Of a DNA stretch of 64,000 nucleotides, positions 36,804 to 49,020 are shown piece by piece. The stretch's first letter is position 1, and every line of letters starts with the position of its first letter. This DNA is from Zoroaster sp. YZ-2022. Its lineage: Eukaryota; Echinodermata; Asteroidea; Forcipulatida; Zoroasteridae. The DNA lies in the NCBI GenBank assembly GCA_029582265.1, contig CM055816.1, positions 27,324,366 through 27,388,365 of the forward strand, read 5' to 3'. Position numbers and translations under genes: made by a program. Under the pieces are notes generated by a model, which was not told where the DNA came from, searched no databases, and saw only the letters and a list, made by a program, of their open reading frames with translations.

Positions 36804-37634
36804 TTTCATCAACCTATAAAGACTGTAAAAGATTACTCGTTGTTTAAAGAAGTTTCTGGCAGTCAGGACGCCAAGTCTTACCCAGTAAATCAACACCGAA
36901 CTTGTAAACAACCTGAATGTGCCGTTTACATTTATGGAAAACTGTTCATTAAAGATATATCTTCCCTGCTTGGCTAAGAGTACGACCTACAAAATAAAAT
37001 TTCTAAAACGAACGAATTTTGAAATATAATATCGTTGTTAAACCAAAAAACATGAAAATTATGAAATCCTGATTGACAGCCGCACTAGCTAATCCGCAGA
37101 CTGCCCATGTACGCCCTTGGCCTGTTACATACAATACATTAAACAAGATTTTAAAAAAGTGGGCCAGCATTTTATTAATTGTATTGGTACTAATCCATGA
37201 AAGGTTTTTTATTCATTCAATGAGTGAAACATTTAAAGCTTATAACTTCCATAACCGCAGAAAAATAGCGATTCAACATTTAAATCTAATTTTTACGTCA
37301 AAACGGCCATATATCTTTAATGCCAACATTTAAAGAACATTACCAAATAATTATGCTCTAATCATGAAGGATTGAGGGAATATTATATTACCAAATTAAA
37401 TACCAAATGTTGGGGTAATTTTATTGTTTTGGTGAGTTTTGGACAGCAAACAAAAAGTGCTTCCAAATATATAGATCGCCGGCGGTCGATTTTTACACAG
37501 GACTGAGTTGAAAGGGTTAAGGAATCATCCCCAATGTATGGTGGCCCTGAAGGGACTCGCACATATTCATGATAATTTTTATATCTGTGATTTCCATGAG
37601 ACATAAAAAAAAATTGCTGATAATTTATACTTAC

Positions 37635-37730
37635 TTTCTACTTGTCTTGGCTGTCTCGTCATCCTCTCTGCCTGGAGGTCGGATGTGTCCTCGGACCTTT
37701 TCAGTTTGATGCGTGCATCCTCATAAGTTT
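37635..37730 (-). CDS. DUF4806-family gene, second exon
   Basis: 96 bases between TACAG and A|GTAAGT. Joined in phase to the first exon it encodes TYEDARIKLKRSEDTSDLQ, the second conserved motif of the family, then a basic tail. It leaves one base for the next exon. Confidence 0.8.
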
Positions 37731-38451
37731 CTGTACAAACATACACAGTTTTGTTTAATATAAGAGAACAATTCCATGTTTAAATATATATGTATAAATA
37801 TACAATATAGTATATATATATACTGAAGAATTTTTTTATTTTTTTTTTCAAAAAATAGTCTGATTCTGTGGGCCACTCGATCGGCCTCCATTAAGGAATT
37901 TTAGTACGCAGTGTTTTTACACTTTCACATCATTCTCCACTATTGAAGCGAGAGTACAATAATTGGTAATGACCCCAAAGGGATCATAAAACCTACTTGG
38001 TGTGAATTTGGTACAGTCAATTTCCCAAAGTCAATGGGCGTTTCGATGCAATTTGGGATCTTAAATGTATGTTAATGACAATCTGCATAGCCTATATTCA
38101 TGAATTATTAGCAAGTCAGTGATTTTCAGGCAAAGATGCAACAAAATAATTAGATACAACTTTTACATGTAGCGGGTTTGTTGGTTTTACAAATGTATGC
38201 GAGTAATTATTATTTTTTTACAATTAACACCTTAGTCTTGCATTGGACGTCTTGAATTTTCTTAAAAGTCAGATCCTTGACAATTGTCTTGCCTTGTTGG
38301 CAAAGTAACAAGGCAAGAAAGAATGAATATTAGCTAAATCCTGAAGAAGTACCATTTCATGGGTGTAAATCTTGTTTCAAGGAAAGTAAGCGTAGTGTAT
38401 AATTAATGGCTTGTCATTGCACTCAAAACAAATTAATTAAACTGTACTTAC

Positions 38452-38644
38452 GACTGGTACCCAGAACTCTGACATCAAACTGCTTCCAGTTCAACTCATC
38501 TGGCTGCAGCTGATCTTTTACGGCTCTAACAACCGCCGTAGAAGAACGCCAGGGCGGCCAAAATGCCAGCTTGTCGGTCTTTAACCACGTGCTCGGTACA
38601 ATTTCCACCTCGTTTGAGACTTTGAATAGAACAACTGCAAACAT
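38452..38644 (-). CDS. DUF4806-family gene, first coding exon
   Basis: Starts with ATG at 38644 (MFAVVLFKVSNEVEIVPSTW), 64 codons plus one base, ending at the consensus donor C|GTAAGT. The KTDKLAFWPPW and VRVLGTS pieces match the conserved N-terminal region of these proteins. No upstream exon is needed for the start. Confidence 0.8.
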
Positions 38645-38764
38645 ATCTATTTGGCCAAAAAGTTAAGAAACTGTCAAAAATAGAGTGGAGTTCAACTACT
38701 GTAGGCTTACGCAGATGGCTAACACAGTACGTTGTCATGTTAGCCATGTTAAACTCACACAAAG

Positions 38765-39841
38765 TGTATCAAAAATATTGTTTATTTTATGCAAAGCTGT
38801 TTTTTTTTCTTTTTTTTTCTTTTTTCATGTCTATTTTACAATGACATGTATGATATAATGCATCTGTCTTAAACCGCAGAATAACCGCAGCCAAGAATAA
38901 TAATTGTTTTAAGAGTACAGTTAAGCACACAACAAAATAAGCTATTTTGTGGTCAGTAAAATTAGCGCATCTAAACATACTCCTGGTTAAGGGTCATGAT
39001 CAGTTTGGTTTTTGGTCGTGACAGCTATAGCCAAATAAACATGTAGGTGTGTATTTTTTGTCAAAAGTAATTCATTACTTTTTAAGCCAAGACAGAAAGA
39101 TGTTATGTAATAGTGTAATATATAGCTGTAACAGTGTCCGTGTAAATTGACATATCGAGTCAAACAGATCTTTTCACCCCAGCACCGATTGGGTTTGGAT
39201 TATTTCAATCTCTGAAGGTGCAGAGATGAAGGTGCAGAGATGAACAAACCTTTGATAACTGATAAAAGGCAATCTGACAAAATATATCATAATCAGTCTC
39301 AACCATATCAACTCGCTAAGTCTTATCTCTGAAAAATACTTGACCAAGGCAGTACAATAATTTGATAACGAGGAATCTCAATGGCCGGATGGATGAATTT
39401 GATGAAGTCGTCACAATTGTATTGACTGGCACAAGTCTAATTATTAAGCAACAGATTCTCTATTTTTTGAATAAGCAAGGGTCTGTTTATTATATCACAT
39501 ATGGCCAACTCGTGACTAATAATGAGTAATATAATCCATTGATTTTCCTGTACTATACCATGTACTGAATAACATGTATCTATATGACAGAACGTCTGCA
39601 CACCACTATAAAATGGCCAAACTGTATACCTACATATAACAAGAATGTATAGCTTATCTGCAGTGGTAGTGGAAACTGAGAATGCAAAGTACCAAAAGTT
39701 CAAAACATGAAATGAAAAAATACTAAAACCATCATATTCTGAATTTAATAGATAACAAATGTTCGCTCGGCACTTTCCTTTCAACAAAAAGAAAATTTGT
39801 CCCAATTTCAGTATATAGTTCTAAAAAAAAAATAACCCCAC
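38765..39841. other. No gene recognised
   Basis: AT-rich region upstream of the DUF4806 gene with a T-rich tract at 38802-38824; the 122-aa minus frame near 39437-39805 has no domain. Confidence 0.4.
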
Positions 39842-39935
39842 CGATTACTGAGATAATTATAAGGCCCATGACCATCGACACTCAATATTTACTGAGATAA
39901 TTATAAGGCCCATGACCATCAACACTCAATATTTG
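39842..39935. repeat. Tandem duplication of a ~49-bp unit
   Basis: ACTGAGATAATTATAAGGCC followed by CATGACCATC and ACACTCAATATTT occurs twice in a row with one substitution. Confidence 0.9.
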
Positions 39936-40159
39936 CCAAAAACCTTTATTGCGGGAGAGTTCTAAAACATAGAAAGTAAAGATTTAAAAAAAGACAGAGA
40001 TCTCTGGTTTTGCTTAGGACATAACTACTACAACTACCAAAATCAAGCCCCAGGGCTTGGTGTTAATGACCAGCAACTTGGCTATGGAATGTGCTACACA
40101 GTGGTCTCATTGTTTCAGACCATGAGGTCTGATAAGTGCCCCATGCCTAGCTATACACA

Positions 40160-40516
40160 TAATAATAATAATAATAATGTGTGGATTTATATAGCGCACG
40201 TATCCACCAACTAAGTGGTGCTCAAGGCGCATTATATTATTATCCCTGCTCATAAGGCTCATAAGGCTCATAAATCATTCCTGAAACCATCTCAGCTCCC
40301 TGGGGAGTATACAGCTCAATTGCTGCCATTTCTAGCGCATATAGAGCAAACCAACTCTGCCTTCACAGGTACCCATTTAACCCCTGGGTGGAGAGAAGCA
40401 ATTATGATTAAGTGTCTTGCTCAAGGACACAAGTGTCACGGCCGTGATTCGAACCCACATTCTGTTGCTAACACCAGAACTTGAATCCGGTAAGCTAGAC
40501 CGCTCGGCCACGACAC
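40160..40516 (-). mobile_element. Near-complete tRNA-Leu-like SINE
   Basis: Read on the minus strand: a tRNA-like head of about 85 nt with A box TGGCCGAGCGG (40500-40510), a CAA anticodon-like loop, a long variable arm typical of Leu tRNAs and B box GGTTCGAATCA (40445-40455); then a body containing AAGACACTTAATC and CCACCCAGGGGTTAAATGGG; and a tail ending in TTA repeats (40162-40180). The last ~55 bases before the tail resemble the 3' end of the LINE at 58.2 kb. It is not a functional tRNA gene because the head runs into the SINE body. Confidence 0.85.
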
Positions 40517-42375
40517 ATGGAAAGTGTACATAGTCAATAGCATCAATTAAATCTTCTAAAATAAACTCTATGCTGGCTTTTCCTACTTAAAATACACATA
40601 GTTGGAAAAGTGATCCAATACAAATCTTAACATAAATAACTTCTGTAAATCCTTAACTTTAAGAAACACAAATCAGTTAATCAAAATATCATCAGGTAAA
40701 AGAGATAATCTTTAAGTAAAAACATCACTCTTGAAGAAGGTTAGGCCAATGTTACACAAATGTGTATGTGATGAAAACTGCTGGTCCAAGTTGGAACGAA
40801 TAAATTAAATGCAACAAATATAAATCCCAAGAACTCATGGGTAAACTAGAATGAAACATTAGCAACTTATACCTTCTTAAATGGCTATTAAATTTAAGTG
40901 AAATTACACATACCTGTAAAAAGGATGGTCCAATTATGAGACTCCAATGAGTAAGGCAGAAAAACCTTTATTTCAGTGTGCACACACAGTCATCCGTTGT
41001 ATGAATGACCAAGAGTGCACACACTGGCCAACACACCAGGGCTCATCTTTGGGAGTCGGATTACGGCTTTTCTTTTTACAGGCTGTTGAAAATTTAGGGG
41101 GGAATAAAAACCCAGAGGGCTACACTAATAACACCAGGGGCTGATCCAGAGTTTTCCAGGGATGGGGACCCTCTCCATGTGACGGGTGTGACTCGTCGGA
41201 GTCGCTTGGAGGGCGAGGCCATGTTGCCTAACCCAGTGTCCCAACGCTTGAATTGTAATTTCTTAATAATTATAAATAGTGCCTAAAGAGCTCTTTGAAA
41301 TCTAGTGCACCACAGCCGAATCAACCCATCCCCCCACCTCCATGATCAACCCTATAGTTACACCACTGCAGTCTGTACACCAGTACTAGGCCTATACATT
41401 ATTATAATTTATAAGAAAGACAAATGATAGGATCTTATTAACTTGAAGTTGGTCTCATGTTGAATACATTGGGAAGAGGACGCCAAGCTTCTGCATCCAT
41501 TTTAAAGATGTTTCTCAATTTGTGCAAGAACAGAAAGCAAAGGAACAACTCTTAAAAAAGGGTGTTTAAATAACCTTTTGAAACACTATATTTACAGTGT
41601 GGTTGAAATTATAGATGTTATCAACACCATCATGACAAGAAAAATGGTCAACTGTCTCAAACTGGACAAATTCCAATTTGATGTGGATCATCGGCGATCG
41701 GACGATGGTCCATTTAAAACAAAAATCTTAGTAATTTTTCAATATTTTCTCTTCAAAAAGACATCTAAACCTTCCGTAATGATATTGGATTATCAAAGAG
41801 TTCCTTCCTCCATGATCAAACGGACTGTTGTATCATTATCATCTGCAACCCAGTATTTAGAAACTATTCCCCACTTGCTTTCCCGGCAAGTATCTCAACC
41901 AGAGATTCGCTTATTTGACTTAGGTCTTTAGAAATAAAATCCTTTTACTTTGAAGAATTTTACGATTTCTGGAAAGCCAGTTATCACATATCTAATTGAC
42001 TGGCAAGGTCGTCCATGTGGGTCTGTTTAACAAGGTTGGTCATTGTTTATTATTACATAACACATAGCCAACTACACTTGCTGTGCTATGCACTTAAGGA
42101 TAGGTATCTATGACAGAAAGCCTGCATATCATTATAGAATGACAAAACTGTAGCCTATGGGAAAATCATGAATTCAAAGTTGAGAACAAGTGGAAAATAA
42201 TTATCAAAGTAGATTTCGATTTTAAATAACTATACTCCTAATATACGAGATAAAAAGGTATATATAGAGTCGATTTGTAAAAATAAAAAATACAAATTAT
42301 GGGTTAATACGGTAAAAATAATTACATGAAATTTCTGGCCGTCTGATGGATGAAAGTAAAAAAGAAAGGCCAAAG
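40517..42375. other. No gene recognised
   Basis: AT-rich sequence. The largest frame, 117 aa at 41578-41931 plus, has no family I recognise and no splice context. Confidence 0.4.
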
Positions 42376-42692
42376 AAGTCTCCGGTTTCTCGTCATAGGT
42401 TGGCTTCAAAATTGGTGCGGTGTAAACACCCCATATACTGGGTTATTGGAACCAGACCAAATTTCCCATACCAGTATATGGTGGCTCAGAGAGGCAGCAC
42501 AAATCGGACCATAGAGCAAGCATTGCTCTATGATCGGACAAACGTTCGTACCCCAATGTGAAAAAGTCGTTTAAATCACAGCTCGGCAGATTTACAATCG
42601 ATCCAGCAATTTTGGCTGCAATTGGACATCGTTTCATAATAACTAAAAAAGAAACTAAAAATGCCAACACACAGCTCTGAGGCGGAAACCAG
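42376..42692. mobile_element. Diverged MITE of the AAGTCTC family
   Basis: Starts AAGTCTCCGGTTTCTCG and runs to GGAAACCAGAAAC, with an internal insertion relative to 32236-32515 around 42425-42530. Shares GTGAAAAAGTCGTTTAA with the 12.6-kb copy. Confidence 0.7.
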
Positions 42693-43036
42693 AAACAGTA
42701 GATTTAAAAATATATATATATTTTTAGGGGTAGATAACGGTAGATATTTTGTGTAAATTTACGGTACAACCTTCGAAAATTCAAAAAACTGTCCATTCCT
42801 GCAAACGTGAAATCAGTTATACGGTAGAAATGTGTATTTCGATCAACGGGGTGTAAAATAAAGTATAATCACTTATTATCATTTTAAACGAAACTATACT
42901 GCAATTATCAAACTGAAATGTTAGGTACCACCATCTTAAATATAAATGTAAAGCTTAGATATCAATCTGAAGAAATGAAGTTTTTTACAGTTTAAAATTG
43001 TTTCACCTATGAACACAATGAATGACATGTATTAAT

Positions 43037-44326
43037 TTACTTAATTGATTGAAACAAGTGAATTATGGGAATAGCCACATGTTTTTCCTGATGATATGGT
43101 AACAAAATGTATTTTGTCTTCACTGACTTAATATCGGTAATAAGAGGAATATTACTGATACTTAAAACTTTGTGAATACCAACATTTTTAGATTCCAATG
43201 GATACGAAAAAAATGATTCTTTGATCAGAAATTCATTATACAGTATATAGACTCCTGATTTATATTGAAAAACGTTTCTGACCAGTACACATTTGGATCC
43301 AACTTGTACACAGTTGTTACCTCTTTTTGTGCTCAGTAGAAAACCATGCAACTTCGCATTTCGAAATTGAGTACAAGGGAAATAACCTTCAGATGGGAGA
43401 GGACCATCAGTGTGTGGCATATTAACAGAAACTCCATTAATACATGTACCAAAGTTATCTGATGATTCGTCTGATGAATGACACACATGCAATGATCTCT
43501 CCAAAAACCTGTGAATTATTGTTCAAGGACAAAGTTTGGCTTCCTGATTACCTGCTTTAAGCTTTTTAGAAAATTTTCAAATGGAAAGGCCGCAAACTTG
43601 TCCAATGGACCATACAACTTGACATCGTCAGCAATGTGAACAAGTCCATGAACATTATATACCATTTGATCCGTCCCATAAACTCTGACAGGTGTTTTAC
43701 AAAACAAATGAGGAGGTCCTTGGCATAACCACATAGAGGATCACACAAATATTGATTGGCAAGTATACGGATGGCAATGGAAAACAACATGAAGTTTTTA
43801 TACATTTTATCAGGTAATTTGCCCTTCAACACCACTGGACCTGTATAAAGAAGGAAGAGTCGAAACTCAGTGGCCTTCCACCTATCAACTTCAGTTAGAG
43901 CCCTGGGCAAATTCTAGCAAATTCTTTCGGTATGAAACAACACCGAGACAGAAGGGATTCTGAAATCTGCGTCTTCACTGGTGTACCCAAGCGGCGTTTA
44001 AGAGGCCCTTTCAACCACAACATAAGAAGGCGCCTCATAACTCCAAGGCACACCAAGTGCATATAGTCCAAGGGAAATTGAGAGACCATGCCCAATCCCA
44101 GCTTCCTCAATGGATTCGGTCCTATATGGTGGTCCTCATCTAACATGTCATCAAATGACTTATCTGTGCCATGAGGAGCATCTGTTTCAGGAAAAAGCAT
44201 TTTCTTGTCATACGTTCCTCGCTGATTGCATTTCTCACAGCCTGAATAACCTGAGTGACTGTTTACTTGCTTAAGATAAGCACGGGCCGGGGCATCACAA
44301 AAATGCACTCTAAATTTGGGGAACAA
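43037..44326 (-). pseudogene. CACTA/Tnp2-like transposase, frameshifted
   Basis: Four minus-strand frames in order. 44326-43895 has CDAPARAYLK, a CEKC zinc-ligand pair and the signature SQFPLDYMHLVCLGVMRRLL; 43910-43566 has RWKATEFRLFLLYTGPVVLKG; 43734-43516 has VYNVHGLVHIADDVKLYGP and FAAFPFENF; 43504-43037 is a C-terminal module ending in LLPYHQEKHVAIP. This is the order found in the large Tnp2-like (Transposase_21 type) proteins common in invertebrate genomes, which cut and paste CACTA elements. Each change of frame is by the same phase step: the first two look like frameshifts, the third could be an intron. The N-terminus was not found; TTTAG at about 44310 may be a 3' splice site. No CACTA terminal repeats were located. 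Confidence 0.8.
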
Positions 44327-46785
44327 TTAAACATGTGCGTTTTTCAAGACAAACCAAAATTTAAAATTACAATTTAAAAAACATATGGAAATAAGTTTTG
44401 CTTATCATGTTATCCAGCCAACCTTACAATTTATAATAAATGTTTTACGGACAGTGAAATTAAACCGAAACTCTGCAATGTGTCGTCACTGAAAAATACA
44501 GTAGGCATACACTGTTCACATGCACCAAAAATGTGTGCGTAAAATTAAAAAGTACAATAATATATAATATATATAATTATGCCTACTTAAGGATTCAAAA
44601 TACAATTTTCAGAATTGCGTAAAATTAAAAAAAAGCAATACCAAGAAAATATAATAACACCAAATTCACTATAAGATCAGGTTACGTACCGAAAAACAAG
44701 CATGACCGACAAGCAAGACACTGTTGACCCTTTAGGCAGACTCAAGAGTATGTTAGTAATAGTATAGTACTAGTAGGCCTATAAGTATTCTACAGTTTCA
44801 GTTGCATAATTCAAATTAGGTATGATTGGAACCATGCAGACTTACCAGTTTGACCAGGTGTTGCTCCCACTGTAGTCCCCGAACTCTGCTTCTCTTCCAT
44901 TCCGAGTGTGTGTCACATTTAGTACGGCATATAACAGCAGGAAGTTACTACCAGGGCATTCGCATGCATGCTTCAAAAGCGTATTTTATATGGACATTTT
45001 TTACGTTTGATATAGAATCTCCACATTAGAGGAATTGTTAATACTTTGAGATTGTGCGCTCGTAACCCGAAAATAACTAAAATAGAAAATGTACATTGAC
45101 ATCTCCATAATTGTTGTATTGTATATTTTCTAAGTTCCTCGTCCCATGTTCACCATGGCTGACAAATTTGACATTGGAGGCTCCATGTCAGCTAGTGCCT
45201 TTTGGGATGTCTAATAATTTTTGTTAGCTATGGCAAACTCATCTAAAAGAAATGAAATTATTACCGATAAATAATTTTAGTTCGTTTGTACCACTCCATA
45301 CAATCAATTCGAAAATCTGAATGCAACTAACGGTTACATAATGTTTTGTGATGTTTTTATACACGCGGATATGCTACCTTATTTTACGTGGTCTTCGAAT
45401 GCCAAGTAAATTAATTTATAACATTTTCTCGAAAATTTCAGTAGTTCAGACAAAATATTTGCTCAGCACTGCGGTGCCTTATTATACGAAATCAGCCGTT
45501 AGATTAAAAAGTAATAGATTAAAACAAAAATAAATAAATAAATACAATTCTGATAATCACCACGTACTGCCTTTAAATATTTTACCAAAGCTATTTCGGA
45601 AAATTACCAATGGTGTACATAACCTTTAACTGTATAATTCACAAGTTAGGAAGGTGAATCACGGATTAAAAGAGGAAAATTCAGCTGTATAAATCAACGG
45701 AATCCCGAGGCAGCTTGCCTTGTAAAAATTCCTAAACTCGACACGTCCTTTCACTGATTAGTTTATAATCAGCATGATATAGGCTATCCCTGATTATTGT
45801 ATCTATCATTACACTAATAACGATTGAAAATCCAACAATTATGTATGTCTCTCATTTAAAACGTTTAAGGTGTTTTAAAAGATCAATGCTATACCGATTA
45901 AAATATCTTAAAGTTCCTTGTGAACACTTACTTTACTTCTTCAAGACTGGCATCAGTTTATTAAAAACTAGCGCCCTCTTTTGTTGTGGGTTTCGAAGAT
46001 AATTATTCCCTCATTATTTTAAATCGATTAAAATGTTTTTAAAATACTAGCAAACAATGCAACAAGCTAATAACTTGTTATTTGTATCACAAAAAATCCA
46101 CACAATGATAAAAACAGGAAATCAGACATTTTCAGCAAATTTAAGTTTTTCAAGAAAATCCTAATTTTTACAAAGAAAGCGCACATAAAACGTGAGAGTA
46201 CATAACCGTCTTTTATAACACTTCTGAACCCGTTTGAGGGAGTAAAATTAGTTGTTATATCAATTACTTCCTTATTTAAATAGAAATTCATAACCGTTGA
46301 TGTACCCTGACAGATTTGCCTATAATTCTAATGAATATTTTTTATAGGGGACTTTGGTAAAAGCAATTGCACGTATCCAATCTCCCCAGTTTTGCTCTGC
46401 TCCTTTTTATCTCATATTCTTTTCAGACGCTCTCGATCATTTATTGCTGGAAGCATCGTTCAGCTTGCTTTGACAATCCAGTTTTAATATTAATTAAAAA
46501 AGGAAAGGGAGTGGGATGAATTTGAAAATTTCATACAAATATTTGAGCACAGTATGCATAATTGTATGCAGTGCCCTCAGCTATAAAAATAGACACATAT
46601 AAGATGGATGATGGTTTTTCAAATCCTTTAAGAACGATCGTTTTTTCGCGTTTGCGATTTTGATAAATTCAATGCTCTCACTGGACTGAATACTAAAAAA
46701 AAATACAAGATGTATATAAACTTTTTTTAAAATTATTACTTTCACTTTAACAAACAACCTAAAGGAATTTCTATAATTATGCTGG
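44327..46785. other. No gene recognised
   Basis: AT-rich region upstream of the transposase; it may contain unrecognised small exons of that gene, but none is supported. Confidence 0.35.
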
Positions 46786-46853
46786 TTAGGTAAAACTTGT
46801 AGCTTTGCATGGTGAGGATGATAAGTAAGACTAATTGCGGTGACACCATGTGG
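46786..46853 (-). mobile_element. 68-bp remnant of the PLE terminal sequence
   Basis: TTAGGTAAAACTTGTAGC through GCGGTGACACCATGTGG matches the 3' end of the PLE family. The 5' part including the hammerhead-like motif is missing. Confidence 0.85.
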
Positions 46854-47138
46854 TTACTTTCTGTATTCATAAAGCATAGGCGGTGTAACAATTAATTGTT
46901 TTATATATTTTTTATTTCTAAAAAAATACATTCATTTTGTCGTATTAAGTTATAGTGTGCGAATCCACAAAATGGCATGGGATATATGTGGCCTGCTAAA
47001 AGTCCTGGGAATTGTTTTCGAATGCTTCAAGCTTATCGTTAATTGCCACTTAAATATTCAGTTATAAAAATCACACAAATTGGTTTCGTTGCCATAGGAA
47101 GGTGTATAAAACAACACAAAACTATTGAAGTATCAGGC
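46854..47138. other. No feature recognised
   Basis: Short AT-rich spacer. Confidence 0.4.
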
Positions 47139-47745
47139 CGGCACTGGGCCACTACAGGCTATATATGTCATGGGCGGATCCATAATTTTTTTTTAGGGGG
47201 GGCGGAGAATCAAAAACAATTATTTTTCAGTACTACAAAAATTATAATGAAATAATCAAAGGGAGAGATAAACAAAGCACACTGTGGGAATGAGTGCGTT
47301 CTCCCCTCTCTCTCTCTTTCTCCCTTTTTAAAACGATTTTGGGGGAGGACTACAGCCCCTTAGGGCCCCTGGATCCGCCAATGTATGTACCCTGTTGCCA
47401 TAATGGTTTGCCGCTATCAAGCCGGCACTTGCCCAGTACAGTCCTTGTACCGTCTTGCCCATAATGGTTTGCCGCAATCAACCCTGCACTGGGCCAGTTC
47501 AGGCAGTGTACCGTGTTGCCGTTATGGTTTTCCGCAATCAGCCCAGCACTGGGCCAGTTCAGGCAGTGTACTGTCTTGCCATAATGGTTTGCCACAATCA
47601 ACCCGGCACTGGGCCAGTACAGGCTGTGTACCGTCTTGCCATGTGTTTGCCACAATCAACCCGGCACTGGGCCAGTTCAGGCTGTGTACCGTCTTGCCGT
47701 TATGGTTTGCCGCAATCAGCCCGGCACAGTACGCATCATTGAGCG
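47139..47745. repeat. ~60-bp minisatellite, about six units in its main block
   Basis: Units contain CGGCACTGGGCCAGT, CAGGCAGTGTACCGTCTTGC and ATAATGGTTTGCCGCAATCA. The best-preserved block is 47385-47735; an isolated partial unit lies at 47139. The ACTGGGCCAGT core is also the core of the 25.5-29.0-kb satellite. Confidence 0.9.
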
Positions 47746-47805
47746 AGTAACCTGTACGTGCACGTGTAGGCCTATATATATATAGGAGCAATCACTTGGT
47801 GACTA

Positions 47806-47850
47806 TCAGTTGTCTGATGATCGCGTAACGCGTGAAACTCGGAGTTACAA
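47806..47850 (+). ncRNA. Hammerhead-like motif, third type
   Basis: Plus strand: CTGATGA (47814-47820), T, stem CGCG, loop TAA, stem CGCG, T, GAAAC (47833-47837), TCGGAG. The core strings are exact, stem II is only 4 bp with a T-T mismatch at its base, and no element boundaries are visible. It may be a remnant of another PLE family. Confidence 0.4.
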
Positions 47851-48707
47851 CTACCAGCGTTCCACTAGTTTTACTGCAAGTATATTACGCTCTGTCTATG
47901 TGGCATTGAGCACTCTACTTCAAGATAGACCGCTACATTTAAGTATTCTCGCTATGACGAGGCTATAGTTGTAGTTGAAGTAAAAGACCAAACAAAGGTT
48001 TCCGGGCGCGTCGCCTCATACCAACCGCTGCGGAATGATTTGGTAGGGGAGGGGCAGGGGGGGGGGCAAATACAAACTCAGTGAACGGAGCAAGCCAGGG
48101 AGCAAAGCGAGCTCACACTGTGGGGTCCGGGTCCCATTTAATTAGGGCTCTGTGTGGGAATTTGTCAGCTATTTCAGCGTATAAAATGTGATTATTATGG
48201 AGTTCATTTTGGAAATAATTTTTAGTGCTGATGTGATAGTTATGGCCCGTATTCTAAAACCCTCCTTTAAATAGGCCTAAAGTAGACCTTTATAGAGGCT
48301 TCCTTTACTGAGGAGTTCCTTTGCTAAAGGCTCCTTTAACAAATGTTCAAGAACCACACTTTAACTTCCCTCATGTTAAAGGTCCTAGGAAATAGAAATT
48401 TTTAACAGTGAAAACAATAAAGTATACCTATTGGAACATATATTTGTCATTTGTCTATTTTATCCCCGCCCCTTTGCACCATTAAAAAAATAAATTCTAA
48501 AATTAGGGGCGCCACGCTCCTCTACCTCCTCATTATCATATTATAATCCGCAAATCCGTGACGTAGACCTAGGGAAGTTCCAGCACTACCTGCGATGAAG
48601 TTTCCAGTCAAGTCGTACTCAAAACCACTAGTTGATGAAGTTATCGGATGTGTCATATTAGATCTTCTTTTCAGCTAAATTTAGTAGATATCCCACATTT
48701 TTGGGAA

Positions 48708-49020
48708 ATGCCTTGTAGGTGTGTTGTTGCTGGGTGTAGTAACACCACAAGGAAAGGTGTCAGCCTTCACCGATTTCCACCAGACCCTAAATACAGGCGA
48801 ATTTGGACGGCGAGTGTGAAGCTGACCAGGGCGAAATGGTCCAGGACCAACGGAGCACTCTATGATATGTAGCCTCACTTTGAGCCAACATACTTTAACC
48901 GGGGGCTCCAGAGCCAGGTTGGCATGAGATTTAAAAGCCATGCTGCGCCCTGATGCAGTGCCAACAATATTTCCCTTAAGTCAGAAGGCCAAGAAACGTC
49001 CAGAAAAGAAAAGAGGATAA
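48708..49020 (+). pseudogene. THAP-type zinc-finger domain, frameshifted
   Basis: ATG at 48708 opens MPCRCVVAGCSNT with the first two zinc ligands (C5 and C10), then HRFPPDPKYRRIW and KLTRAKW, the conserved THAP arginine/tryptophan pattern. The frame closes at TAG (48870). In other frames the remainder of a THAP domain can be read: HSMICS, then HFEPTYF, then RPDAVPTIFP ending at 49020. At least two frameshifts, one inside the C-x2-H part, break it. THAP domains bind DNA and are common in transposases; here it probably served the Harbinger element around it. Confidence 0.75.

Larger units (their letters stand above)
34339..38644 (-). pseudogene. Multi-exon DUF4806-family gene, probably inactivated
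   Basis: Five exon-like segments on the minus strand follow the known plan of this animal family: an N-terminal AVVxF..VVPSxWL..WPP region, a TYEDARxKLKRSEDTSDL region, a serine/acidic low-complexity region, a predicted coiled coil, and a C-terminal DUF4806 domain. Splice signals are mostly intact: donors at 38451, 37634 and 36420, acceptors at 37731, 36652, 35843 and 34582. Exon phases agree for the first and third junctions I could test. Damage: an in-frame TGA at 36633-36635, a phase mismatch between the second and third segments, and two apparent one-base frameshifts in the fourth. Function of the family is unknown; in many invertebrates it is high-copy, suggesting a mobile origin. Confidence 0.8.

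Noticed and set aside
40430..40516. Functional tRNA-Leu gene
   Set aside because: The tRNA-like part has mismatches in the stems and runs straight into a SINE body with a repeat tail.
41578..41931. 117-aa plus-strand frame
   Set aside because: No recognised domain, no splice sites, no repeat or synteny support.
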